Shown: piece by piece, positions 35,571 to 43,667 of the stretch
How the letters are laid out: each line of letters begins with the position of its first letter
Numbering within the stretch: the stretch's first letter is position 1
From: Elusimicrobiota bacterium
GTDB taxonomy: Bacteria > Elusimicrobiota > Elusimicrobia > Elusimicrobiales > Elusimicrobiaceae
DNA: 53,303 bases
Assembly (NCBI GenBank): GCA_012523635.1
Contig: JAAYTX010000083.1
Coordinates: 1 to 53,303, forward strand
Direction: 5' to 3'
Made by a program: the position numbers and the translations under genes
Notes under the pieces: model-generated
What the model was told of the DNA's origin: nothing
Databases searched by the model: none
What the model saw: the letters and a program-made list of their open reading frames with translations, nothing else

Positions 35571-36746
35571 ATGAGCGCACGCCTTCCACGCAGGTATTGG
35601 CTGTTTTCCATAATATGCCTGTGCATTCTCCTGCCGCTGATGCCAAAGGGCGGCATTTCCGCGCTAAGCTGGGAAACAGGACTGCGCTGGCTCTACCTTT
35701 TCCTCATCGCGTTCTTCACCACAGTCATTTCTTCGCCGCTTATAATAAAGCTGGCGCACAGATATGATTTGCTGGACCGTCCCGACGCCCGTAAAATGCA
35801 CAAAACGCCAATACCGCGCATCGGCGGCGCGGCGATGTTTCTGGCCGTCTGGCTGGTGTTCCTGCGCAACATGGTGTTTTCAACAGAACTCTGCGGGATA
35901 ATGGCCGGCAGCTCAGTGGTGTTCATCCTGGGAATGCTGGACAACCTGCTGGGCCTTTCCTCGCTTACCCGCCTTTTCTGGCAGATTGCAGGCTCGCTGA
36001 TTGTGGTGATTTCCGGCGTACGCTTTGACTTCCCGATGCACTGGCCTGGCGGCTTCTATATTTCCGCAGTGCTCAGCGTGTTGTGGCTGGTGGGCATTAT
36101 AAACGCCTTCAATTTTATGGACGGGATAGACGGCCTTGCCGCAGGCCTTGGAACCGCGTCCTCGCTGATACTCATGGCCGTTGGGATATGGACTGGCCAG
36201 CGGGACCTGGTGTTCCTGGCCGCTTCGCTAAGCGGGGCCTGCCTTGGCTTCCTGCTCTATAACTGGCACCCGGCTGTCATGTTCATGGGCGACGGCGGCA
36301 GCACCTGGCTGGGCTTTCTGCTGGGGGCCTGTTCGCTGTGGCACGGCTGGGCCACCAATAAGCCGCTGGTATCATTCGGCGCACCGCTGATACTGCTTGG
36401 CATACCGATATTCGACATAATTTATATAACCGTTTCGCGAATACGGCGCGGAGTGGTGCGCTCGGTGCGCCAATGGCTGGACCATGTGGACAAGGACCAT
36501 TTCCACCACCGTCTTCTTAAGCTGGGATTCACAATAGAGCAGGCCGTGGCCTTTCTTGTCCTGCTCAACATCTGCATGGGCATAAACGCGCTGGTGCTGG
36601 TGCGGGTTCAGTCCAACTTCACCGCAGCGCTGATGGTGCTGCAAAGCACGCTGCTTTTCATCATAGTGGCGCTGGTCATGATACGCCGCCAGGACGATTG
36701 CGTCAGCCTCGAAGCTCCGTCAAAGACTTCAGAAACCCCAAAATAA
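35571..36746 (+). CDS. Undecaprenyl-phosphate sugar-1-phosphate transferase (WecA/TagO type)
   Basis: A 391-residue polytopic membrane protein of the MraY/WecA family, which starts lipid-linked glycan synthesis. Visible motifs are NAFNFMDGIDGLAAG, FMGDGGSTWLGF and HVDKDHFHHRLLKLG. The first Mg-binding motif is GMLDNLLGLSS: the usual D-D pair reads D-N. K-M-H-K-T-P-I-P-R-I-G-G and a run of helices confirm the family. Its 3' end overlaps the convergent nucleotidyltransferase gene by 44 bp. Confidence 0.9.
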   Translation: MSARLPRRYWLFSIICLCILLPLMPKGGISALSWETGLRWLYLFLIAFFTTVISSPLIIKLAHRYDLLDRPDARKMHKTPIPRIGGAAMFLAVWLVFLRNMVFSTELCGIMAGSSVVFILGMLDNLLGLSSLTRLFWQIAGSLIVVISGVRFDFPMHWPGGFYISAVLSVLWLVGIINAFNFMDGIDGLAAGLGTASSLILMAVGIWTGQRDLVFLAASLSGACLGFLLYNWHPAVMFMGDGGSTWLGFLLGACSLWHGWATNKPLVSFGAPLILLGIPIFDIIYITVSRIRRGVVRSVRQWLDHVDKDHFHHRLLKLGFTIEQAVAFLVLLNICMGINALVLVRVQSNFTAALMVLQSTLLFIIVALVMIRRQDDCVSLEAPSKTSETPK

Positions 36747-37584
36747 GACCCAGCGGACGCGACAGCCTCCGCCACAGAGTAAACGGCTCGCCCCTGGCCT
36801 CAAAAAATTCCCGGCCGGGGAAAATCCTGCGCGGCAGATTGGCCGGAGACAGCACCGCGGGCAACAGATACTGAAGCGTTCTGGACGGGTCGGAGCGACG
36901 GGCCGCCGCAAAAAAAATCCTTTCCTTAACACCGCCTGCGGCGCGCGCGCCGGAGACCCTTTCCAATTCCAACCGCCGCATTGCGGCGCCGAACGGGGCC
37001 GCAAGCCCAAGACGCAGGGCCAGCACTCGCGCCGCCTCCCAGTCGGCGGCAAAATGCCGCGCAATGCCGCGGGCATCGTTCACCGCCTGCCCAGGCAGAC
37101 AGCCGTTGTGAAGCAGCGGATTAAGCAACGCTATCAACAACAGCCATTCCGCGGACGGAGACATGAATTTTACTTCCCCCCAGAAAACTTCACTGGCGCT
37201 TTCCCAAAGCAGTGAAACGGCAAGCCCGGCATCCGGCGCGAACTCAAAAGGCGCGGTATGGATATCTATTGCGGGCAGGCACAAAACGCCCTCAGGCCCC
37301 GACATCACAAAATCATTTGACCCGCCGCGCGTACGTTCGTATCCCAACTCAGGCAGCAAGGCCGCAAAGCGCTGCGCGTCGCCTGCTTTAACCAGCAGGT
37401 CCAAATCGCAGAATTCGCGTTCGCCCGGCTGGTAGACTCCCACAGCGCACAAAAGCGCCCCCTTTATAGGCATGACGGATATACCGGCTTTTGCGGCGGC
37501 CGACAGAACGTCTTCCAGCGCGCGCAGCAATACGGCGTTCCGGGCGCCGGTAAGATAAACGTTTGCCGCGGCAGTCTGTGTCAT
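36703..37584 (-). CDS. Nucleotidyltransferase family protein (NTP_transf_5 type), RiPP operon
   Basis: A 293-residue protein with the marks of a family often found near PqqD and HPr-kinase-like genes in peptide clusters. MPIKGALL (K41) and R-E-F-C-D-L-D-L-L-V (D60, D62) form the nucleotidyltransferase metal site. A second Asp lies in PAIDIHTAPFEF. The C-terminal half is helical and rich in Arg, Ala and Leu. What it transfers, and to what, is not known for the family. It is the last gene of the operon; its ATG overlaps the ABC-transporter stop by 4 bp. It converges with the WecA-like gene with 44 bp overlap. Confidence 0.8.
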   Translation of the reverse strand: MTQTAAANVYLTGARNAVLLRALEDVLSAAAKAGISVMPIKGALLCAVGVYQPGEREFCDLDLLVKAGDAQRFAALLPELGYERTRGGSNDFVMSGPEGVLCLPAIDIHTAPFEFAPDAGLAVSLLWESASEVFWGEVKFMSPSAEWLLLIALLNPLLHNGCLPGQAVNDARGIARHFAADWEAARVLALRLGLAAPFGAAMRRLELERVSGARAAGGVKERIFFAAARRSDPSRTLQYLLPAVLSPANLPRRIFPGREFFEARGEPFTLWRRLSRPLGLILGFLKSLTELRG

Positions 37585-39254
37585 CGGTTTGCGGATAGAG
37601 CCTGTTCAGGAGAAAGACCGGAGCGAACCCCGCCCATGCCGTCGAATATGCAGGCCGCGTCGGCCATAAGCGCCGACTGGGGCCTGTGGGCCGCTGAAAT
37701 TATGGCAAGCCCCGGATACTCGCGCCGCACGGCATCCAGAATCAGCCTTTCGCTTGCCATATCAAGCGATGAGAGGGCCTCATCCAGCAACAACAGGGCG
37801 GGACGCGTTAGCAGAGCTCTGGCTATCGCAAGGCGCTGTTTCTGCCCGCGCGAAAGCGTCGCGGCGTTGTGCCCAAGCGGCGTATCCATGCCCTGCGGCA
37901 AGCTGTCCGAGAATTCTTTCAGACCGACAACCGACAGCACAGCATCCAGTTCCTCAGGGGCCGCCTTGGGGCTGGCAAAAAGCAGGTTATTGCGCACAGT
38001 ATCGTTCCAAAAATAGCTTTCCTGCGGGGCCACGCCGATGTTGGGGCGCGGCCCGGACACTCCGGCGCCGTCTATTTCAACACTTCCGCTTTGCGGGCTG
38101 TAAAGTCCAAGCAACAGATTGAACACCGTGGTTTTCCCGCAGCCCGATGGCCCCAGCAACACTGTATGTTTTCCGGCTTCAACGGAAAATGACGCCCCGT
38201 TCAAAACCTGTTTACCGTCAGCATAGGCAAATGAAACCGACTTGAACTCTACTGCTCCGGCCCGCACAGGGACCGGCTGCGTACCCGTCTCAGTCGGGGA
38301 ACTGAAAATATCCTCAAGCCTGCGGCAGGAAAGCAGGCCAAGGGCTAGATCCGGCACAGCCTCCGCCGCCTGCGCCGCCAGCGAATTAAGCTGCATGATA
38401 TAAATGGCCAGCGCGGCCAGCGCACCAAATGACAAAAGGCCCTGCCGCATCAGAAACAGGGCGTAGAAAATGAACAAAGCCGCGCCGAGCAAAGCGGCAA
38501 GGCGCGAAGCCATGCCCAGCCATGACGACACCCTGAGACCGGCTATTTCCATGCGCAGCGCCGCAGTCAGGCGGCCGCAGAAACGGCGCAAGGCCGCCTT
38601 CTCCCTGCCCATGGCCTTAACCAGGTATGTCCCGGCAAACAGTTCCTCGGAAAGAGAATAGAAATTCTGCGCGCTATCTATCAGGCTTTCCCAGGTATCC
38701 AGCATTTTCTTTTTAAGGAAATGCTGCGGCAACAGCATAAGCGGCAGCAAAATCACAGCCAGAAGGGCCAGTTGCGGATTCAGCTTCAGCATTATGCCTA
38801 TGGTCAGCAGAACCCGCAGGGCGATATAGGGAATCTGCGCGGCAGTTTCCGTCATGAAAGAAGAAACCCTGTCCACATCCTGGGTGGCCTGATAAAAACT
38901 CTCGCCCGGGCTTTTGCGCGCGCTGACGGAAAGCGGACGGCGGTAGAGGCTTGCGAAAGTTTTGACCGACAGGGACAACTGTAGTTTTGACGTCACGCCC
39001 TTCATGGCCAAGGTCTTGCCCACAGCGGCCAGCTCCGCAAACAGGAATAATGCCCCCAAAGCCGCCACATACCGGTAAAACAACGCCGAGAATTCGCCGC
39101 GCCCGGCCATGTCAACGAGCATTCCGGTTAGATAAGGCTTGCCAAGCTCAAGCAGCATAAGGGCAACGGCCAGAAAACCGGCTCTAGCCAGCATGGGTAT
39201 GGACGGCTTGAGCAGGCTGAAAAACGAGCGCAACAGCCGCAACTGCGTCTTCAT
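37581..39254 (-). CDS. ABC exporter with fused membrane and ATPase domains, RiPP operon
   Basis: A 557-residue half-transporter. Six TM helices (about residues 20-300) lead to an ATPase with Walker A GPSGCGKTTVFNLLLG, a Q-loop PQESYFWND, the signature LSRGQKQRLAIARAL and Walker B LLLLDEALSS. There is no N-terminal C39 peptidase domain, so it cannot cut the leader itself. I start at the ATG 39254 with AGGAGG 7 nt upstream; nine more codons upstream are also open. It shares 4 bp with the upstream radical SAM gene. Export of the mature peptide is the natural role. Confidence 0.9.
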   Translation of the reverse strand: MKTQLRLLRSFFSLLKPSIPMLARAGFLAVALMLLELGKPYLTGMLVDMAGRGEFSALFYRYVAALGALFLFAELAAVGKTLAMKGVTSKLQLSLSVKTFASLYRRPLSVSARKSPGESFYQATQDVDRVSSFMTETAAQIPYIALRVLLTIGIMLKLNPQLALLAVILLPLMLLPQHFLKKKMLDTWESLIDSAQNFYSLSEELFAGTYLVKAMGREKAALRRFCGRLTAALRMEIAGLRVSSWLGMASRLAALLGAALFIFYALFLMRQGLLSFGALAALAIYIMQLNSLAAQAAEAVPDLALGLLSCRRLEDIFSSPTETGTQPVPVRAGAVEFKSVSFAYADGKQVLNGASFSVEAGKHTVLLGPSGCGKTTVFNLLLGLYSPQSGSVEIDGAGVSGPRPNIGVAPQESYFWNDTVRNNLLFASPKAAPEELDAVLSVVGLKEFSDSLPQGMDTPLGHNAATLSRGQKQRLAIARALLTRPALLLLDEALSSLDMASERLILDAVRREYPGLAIISAAHRPQSALMADAACIFDGMGGVRSGLSPEQALSANR

Positions 39255-40267
39255 CGCACCGCCTCCTGCCATACGCGGCAATAGTAAGGAAGTTCTTTCG
39301 ACGGAGAAGAAACCTCAAGATACGCCTGGCCCGGGCACCAGCCGCAGTTACCGAACCCGGCGCAGGAGCGGCATTTGGACTTGGCGTTGAAGCGGATGGG
39401 GCGCAAAGCCGCCCGCGCCCTGTCCGCCGCGCGGGCAACGCCGTATTTCAAAATACTGTTCCCGGGGTTGCGTATCATGTCGCAAAGAAAAACATCGCCA
39501 TACGCGTCGACCGAAATACCATGCCCGGAAAACACCCCGCAAAAAAACGGCGATGCGGCGCGCGTTGCAGGGGAATGCTTATCAATACTGCCGCCGTAAA
39601 ACGCGGCATATTCCCCGGGCTCAAGCCGCAGACGGCACGGAGCGGTGTCGCCGTCCAGCCGGGCGTTAAGCAGGGCCGAGGCGTCAAGCGGAACCCGAAG
39701 CCGGGATGCAAACTTTTTCAGGGCTGGAAGTTCTTTACTGTTCGAGCGCGTAACCTGCGCTTTCAGCAACAACGGTATTTTTTTGCGCCGCAACAGGCGC
39801 AGGTTTTTCCTGATTTGCGGGAGGCTTCCGTTCACTCCGCTTATTCGGGCATGCAATGCCGGAGATAAGGCATTAAGAGTAACTTCCACCCTGAACGGCG
39901 GCTGTTCCGACAGCAACCGCAGCATTTCAGGCGTAATTCCCAGCGCGTTGCTCATGATGGTTATCAGGAAGCCGCAACGTTTTGCATAGGCGTATATAAC
40001 AGAAAAATCCGGACGGCAAAACGGATCCCCACCGCTAAAGGTCACCCACAATACCCCGGCGGCGCGCATTTTATCCAGCACAGCCAAAACCTGTTCTGTG
40101 GAAAGCTCGCGGCGGAATCCTGAAGGCGTGCTGAAGCAGGCCGTCTGGCAGTGTTCGCAGGAAAGGTTACAGCGGTAGGTAAGCTCGAAATGGCAGACGC
40201 TGTTGCCGGCCGCTTTTTGATTCTTTGCGCGGCTGAGGGAAAAATTGCGGTAGGAACACTGTCTCAT
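39251..40267 (-). CDS. Radical SAM/SPASM enzyme C, RiPP operon
   Basis: A 338-residue enzyme. The SAM cluster is C33-x3-C37-x2-C40 in YRCNLSCEHC, followed by the GGDP-type motif FSGGDPFCRPD. The C-terminal SPASM domain has FFCGVFSGHGISVDAYGDVFLC and KCRSCAGFGNCGWCPG with a final YYC. It carries ARLDGDTAPCRLRLEPGE, the R-L-D-G-D signature shared with enzyme A. It starts 3 bp after the HPr-kinase-like gene and overlaps the ABC gene by 4 bp. Such enzymes install cross-links, thioethers or epimerise residues in peptides; which reaction occurs here cannot be read. Confidence 0.92.
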   Translation of the reverse strand: MRQCSYRNFSLSRAKNQKAAGNSVCHFELTYRCNLSCEHCQTACFSTPSGFRRELSTEQVLAVLDKMRAAGVLWVTFSGGDPFCRPDFSVIYAYAKRCGFLITIMSNALGITPEMLRLLSEQPPFRVEVTLNALSPALHARISGVNGSLPQIRKNLRLLRRKKIPLLLKAQVTRSNSKELPALKKFASRLRVPLDASALLNARLDGDTAPCRLRLEPGEYAAFYGGSIDKHSPATRAASPFFCGVFSGHGISVDAYGDVFLCDMIRNPGNSILKYGVARAADRARAALRPIRFNAKSKCRSCAGFGNCGWCPGQAYLEVSSPSKELPYYCRVWQEAVR

Positions 40268-40270
40268 CTG

Positions 40271-41227
40271 TCAGCGCGGCAAAGCGCGCACGAAACCTAT
40301 CACCTTGCGGTTCTTTACGAAATTCAGCTTGCAGCAGGGCACCCGCGACAGCAGTTCCCCGCCCAAAGCCAGGCAGGAGGACAAAGCCGCCCTGTCCCAC
40401 GACGGCGGGAACAGGCACGGGTACAGATGCCGGAACGCGCTGTCGAATGCCAGAGTTTTACAGGAATTGCGTCGGCCCTTGCCGATAAAAAATATTTTAT
40501 CCAGGCGCGAGGGCTTGTTGTAGGATTTCAGCTGCCCCCCCACCTCTCCGTGCCAGGGAGGGTTATACATCACAAAACCGTTTCCGCGCCTCAACACGAC
40601 CACCCTGTCGTCGTTGAGCATACCTGCCCGGCTGTTCCTGTGCCACAGTTTCGCGGTGGTGCTTTTGCCAGCCCCTGATTTTCCGGCGAAAATATAACCC
40701 CTGCCGTCTGTATCGCGCAGGCCGCAGGCATGCAGCAAGAGGCCCTCGCCGCGCGATGTTATCCTGTAAATCAGCAGAATCTGCAGAAAATCGTAAACGA
40801 TATCAAGCGGATCCCAAACCATCGCCCCGCCGCGTTTGGCCAGCATCACCGCGTCCACACGGCTCAGATCGCCGGAAATTGTCAGCACCTGCTCTTTGTC
40901 CCGGAGAGGGCAGTAAAATACGTGGCGGGAACCTGCGCGGTACAGGCTCCAGTTTTCCTTGCCGTCCTCGGGATGATAAGTGGTGAAGGCCCTGGCGCGG
41001 GGCAGGGGCGGCAGCTTGGCTGCTACAGATACGTTGACCAGCACATCCGGCCGCCGCCCTGACCGCACTGCAAAAGAGGCAAGGCGCTCGTCTTCCGGCC
41101 TGAACGGATTATCCAGAAGGTCGACCGGCTTGAAGAGGCTTTGCATACGCACCAAAGTGCCGCAAATATCAAGGTCCAGGGAATATTTGCCGTTCAGCAG
41201 GCGGAAATTTTTCTTTATACTGTTCAT
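40271..41227 (-). CDS. HPr-kinase-like P-loop protein, RiPP operon
   Basis: A 318-residue protein resembling the HprK C-terminal fold. The P-loop is YIFAGKSGAGKST (residues 178-190), followed by AGMLNDDRVVVLRR, which matches the D-D-R/D pattern of this group. Residues 1-165 are a variable N-terminal region. Homologues occur in lasso-peptide and other RiPP clusters, where some phosphorylate or otherwise modify the precursor. The ATG (41227) overlaps the upstream radical SAM stop by 4 bp; a TTG four codons earlier is less likely. A direct role in tailoring the peptide is inferred from the setting. Confidence 0.82.
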   Translation of the reverse strand: MNSIKKNFRLLNGKYSLDLDICGTLVRMQSLFKPVDLLDNPFRPEDERLASFAVRSGRRPDVLVNVSVAAKLPPLPRARAFTTYHPEDGKENWSLYRAGSRHVFYCPLRDKEQVLTISGDLSRVDAVMLAKRGGAMVWDPLDIVYDFLQILLIYRITSRGEGLLLHACGLRDTDGRGYIFAGKSGAGKSTTAKLWHRNSRAGMLNDDRVVVLRRGNGFVMYNPPWHGEVGGQLKSYNKPSRLDKIFFIGKGRRNSCKTLAFDSAFRHLYPCLFPPSWDRAALSSCLALGGELLSRVPCCKLNFVKNRKVIGFVRALPR

Positions 41228-42084
41228 ATGGCCGGGCAACGCTTCAATAGCGCCCTCTTAAGTTTAGGAGAATCCAGCCTCCGCCACAATGTCTTTAGCG
41301 ACGAGGGCCCTATTTTCCATTTAGGGCCATCCACAGCCACGCAGATTTTAAGCTCTCCGGCGGGAGTTATCGCCGCCTGCACGTCCCCGGCTCCGCAGCG
41401 CGGGCAGGCCGGCGTCCTCGATAAACCGGGCTTCCCGGACAGGATTTCCGCCGGGAGTGGCGTTCCGTCAAGACGCGGTATATGCTCTGTATCCAGCCGC
41501 CACGGCGCGCCGTATTTTCCGGCAAACGCCCTTAACGAGGGCAGTTCCAGCCTGTTGGCTTTCAGCTTGCAGGTTTTAAAACCCAAAGACAGTCCTTCTT
41601 TCCTTAGAATGCCGGCGGCCCCCAGCACGGCCCTATGGGAATCCGGTGCGCCAGTGACCGCTCCGAAAGCCTTTTTGCTCATGGCTGGCAGTGTAATATC
41701 AACTTTGGCACAGCCGCAATTTTTAAGCTTCCGCGCCGTAGCCTGAGTTATCAGCGAAGCGTTGGTATAAAGATAAGTCTGCATACCGCGCCGACGCGCG
41801 TGTTTCAAAATAGTGAAAATGCCTTTTTTCAGCAGCGGCTCCCCGCCGGTGACACCGAGTTGGAGGCAGCCGACGGCGGCCAGTTCGTCTATGATGGCGC
41901 AAAAACGGCGGGCAGTGATTTCCTTTTTACGGTATTGCGCCCTGTAGCCGTGCGGAATATAGCAATGCGGACAATTGAAATTGCAGTCATAAGTAACTTC
42001 CAGCATCACCCTCAACGGAAAGCGGCGCTTTCTGGCCGCGCGCTCCAACCGCGCGCGAAACGCGGAAGAATCCAGCGTCTTCAC
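41224..42084 (-). CDS. Radical SAM enzyme B with shortened auxiliary-cluster domain, RiPP operon
   Basis: A 286-residue enzyme. The SAM cluster is C34-x3-C38-x2-C41 in YDCNFNCPHC, with VTGGEPLLKKG after it. The C-terminal part is short and has only CPRC, one Cys in E-L-K-I-C-V-A and one near the end (KRCPAI). It is therefore a twitch-like domain rather than a full SPASM, probably with one extra Fe-S cluster. A reduced R-L-D-G motif (IPRLDGTPLPA) is present. It shares 4-bp overlaps with both neighbours. Its reaction may differ from that of A and C. Confidence 0.9.
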   Translation of the reverse strand: MKTLDSSAFRARLERAARKRRFPLRVMLEVTYDCNFNCPHCYIPHGYRAQYRKKEITARRFCAIIDELAAVGCLQLGVTGGEPLLKKGIFTILKHARRRGMQTYLYTNASLITQATARKLKNCGCAKVDITLPAMSKKAFGAVTGAPDSHRAVLGAAGILRKEGLSLGFKTCKLKANRLELPSLRAFAGKYGAPWRLDTEHIPRLDGTPLPAEILSGKPGLSRTPACPRCGAGDVQAAITPAGELKICVAVDGPKWKIGPSSLKTLWRRLDSPKLKRALLKRCPAI

Positions 42085-43154
42085 TGAGGGACGCCCCCGC
42101 CAGCCGCCTCATGCGCCAGCACGCAGAAGTAAGGCACCGGCGTTTCCTGGTGTCCCATTTCAAGCAGCGCAGCGGCGGGACAGCTGTAGCAGATGCCGCG
42201 CAGATGACAGGTGCCGCAGGGGCTGTCGGTGCAGGTGCTGGCCCGTGCCACCTGCCTGCCCATGGCGCGGAATGCCGGCAATAACGACGCCTTGCCGGCC
42301 TGACGGCTGAATTTTTCAGTAAACATGCAGAACTTCATCCTGCCGCGCGGATTTATGAAAAGCTGGCTGCGCCAGGAATTGCACCGGTAAAGCGCGGTTT
42401 TGCGTCCGCCGACGGGAACGACATCGCTTTTTACGGCGCATTCGTGTTCGGCGCGGGCGTCCCTGTCCTGCGCCAGCATCTCGCGCCGCTGTTCCGGGTA
42501 AAGGCGATATTTGCATGGAGAAGTATCGCCGTCGAGCCGCGGATAAATATTGCAGTCATATGAGAAATTGTAGATATTCTCACGCAAACTGCCGAAATTC
42601 TTCTCCGCCCAGGCTTTCACCCTGCCGAATTCCCTGTAATTGGCGGTCATGCACGGCATTTTAATTGAAATGTTAAGCCCCTGTGCCTTAAGCGCGCGGA
42701 TATTTGACATGGCGCGCTTGAAAGAACCCGGCACGCGCGTTACAGACTCGTAGGCGCGCGGCGCGGCCCCATAAACCGAAATTTCCATTGTGTAAGGCGG
42801 CAGGCTGCGAAACAAGTCAAGATGCGCTTTTGAAATCGGGTAACCGGTAGTAAAGACCGTGACCAGAAATCCCAGTTCCTTTGCCGTGCGGTAAATTTCC
42901 TCGAAATCCCGGCGGGAGACCGCCTCGCCACCGGTAAAGGTAATCCAGAGGCAGCCCGCGCGCTTAAGCCGGACAAGAAGGTTCTTCCACTCCGAGGCCG
43001 AAAGCTCGTCTTTGGGAGACGAGGTATTCTTGCAATAACAATGTACGCAATTAAATGGGCAGCGGTAAGTAAGTTCCAGATACGCCGTCAGCGGCGTGTT
43101 TTTCGCGGAAGACAGCAGCCTGTTTTCGAGTGCAACAACCCCGGCAGTCCTCAT
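42081..43154 (-). CDS. Radical SAM/SPASM enzyme A, directly after the precursor peptide
   Basis: A 357-residue enzyme. The SAM cluster is C32-x3-C36-x2-C39 in YRCPFNCVHC, with FTGGEAVSRRDF after it. The SPASM domain has a Cys in YRCNSWRSQLF, one in MKFCMF, then CTDSPCGTCHLRGICYSC and a final YFC. It carries IYPRLDGDTSPCKYRLYPEQ, a signature of peptide-modifying SPASM enzymes. The ATG at 43154 lies 2 bp past the precursor stop; the reading further upstream crosses into the precursor and is rejected. It is the best candidate for the first modification of the peptide. Confidence 0.92.
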   Translation of the reverse strand: MRTAGVVALENRLLSSAKNTPLTAYLELTYRCPFNCVHCYCKNTSSPKDELSASEWKNLLVRLKRAGCLWITFTGGEAVSRRDFEEIYRTAKELGFLVTVFTTGYPISKAHLDLFRSLPPYTMEISVYGAAPRAYESVTRVPGSFKRAMSNIRALKAQGLNISIKMPCMTANYREFGRVKAWAEKNFGSLRENIYNFSYDCNIYPRLDGDTSPCKYRLYPEQRREMLAQDRDARAEHECAVKSDVVPVGGRKTALYRCNSWRSQLFINPRGRMKFCMFTEKFSRQAGKASLLPAFRAMGRQVARASTCTDSPCGTCHLRGICYSCPAAALLEMGHQETPVPYFCVLAHEAAGGGVPQ

Positions 43155-43156
43155 TC

Positions 43157-43375
43157 CTAGCTGACAGAGGAACTGCGCTGCGTGTTGCAATAGTAGGTGC
43201 GCCTGGTGTTCCTGAAGCAGACGTTCGAACGGTTTATCATCATCGGATATCCAGGACCATACCAGTATGGTTCGAAAGCGCGGCGGTTGGTATAGCAGGA
43301 ACAGGCAAGCACAGCCTGCTCCGGGTTGAGCTTTATCCTGGTGATTTCGGGGGTGAACTTGGGCTTGCCTTTCAT
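43157..43375 (-). CDS. Candidate RiPP precursor peptide (72 aa)
   Basis: A 72-residue peptide with a strong Shine-Dalgarno (GAGGAG about 7 nt before the ATG). The N-terminal leader (residues 1-24) has K-P-K-F-T-P-E-I-T-R-I and LNPEQAVLA, a motif type known from other short radical-SAM-associated peptides. The core (25-72) has Cys at 25, 27, 53 and 63 and is aromatic: F34, Y37, W38, Y39, Y43, F54, Y61, Y62. It has seven Arg (31, 32, 49, 55, 58, 59, 67) and no Lys, while all four Lys are in the leader. It lies between the PqqD-like gene and radical SAM enzyme A. No double-Gly cleavage site is visible. The open frame continues 29 codons upstream into the PqqD gene but has no ribosome site. Confidence 0.82.
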   Translation of the reverse strand: MKGKPKFTPEITRIKLNPEQAVLACSCYTNRRAFEPYWYGPGYPMMINRSNVCFRNTRRTYYCNTQRSSSVS

Positions 43376-43385
43376 ATGCGGCTCC

Positions 43386-43667
43386 TCACAGGACGGCCTT
43401 GATGTCTTCCAGTTCCTTGCGCAGGGCGGACAGCCTGCCGTCCGCCTGCTTTTCCGTAGCATCGAAATGTTTAAGCAAAATGGCCTTGATGTCGCCCCAG
43501 CTGCGCTTGCCGTCTATCTTGTCCCACACCCAGGCCGCCGGCTGGTTCATGGTATAAATTGAGTTCAAATCCCGCGAATCGCGGAATATGGGAACCAGCA
43601 CGGTTTCTCCGCCTATCTGTCGGCAGACCATGTCCTTGTTCCTGCGCGGGATTTTGGAGTCGCTCAT
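43386..43667 (-). CDS. PqqD-like RiPP recognition element
   Basis: A 93-residue PqqD-family protein. Stand-alone PqqD domains bind the leader peptide and present it to the modifying enzymes. Family marks are VPIFRDSRDLNSIYTMN, the A-A-W-V-W-D-K-I-D-G core and the helix L-R-K-E-L-E-D-I. The start overlaps the UPF0489-like stop by 4 bp, and it ends 10 bp before the precursor start. With the precursor next to it, this is the clearest signature of a RiPP system here. Confidence 0.9.
   Translation of the reverse strand: MSDSKIPRRNKDMVCRQIGGETVLVPIFRDSRDLNSIYTMNQPAAWVWDKIDGKRSWGDIKAILLKHFDATEKQADGRLSALRKELEDIKAVL

Noticed and set aside
36703-36746. Convergent overlap of WecA-like and nucleotidyltransferase genes as sign of a false gene
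   Set aside because: Both proteins carry clear family motifs; a 44-bp tail-to-tail overlap is acceptable in such a dense genome.
43376-43462. Upstream extension of the precursor peptide to 101 residues
   Set aside because: It overlaps the PqqD-like gene in another frame and lacks a ribosome site, while the ATG at 43375 has GAGGAG.
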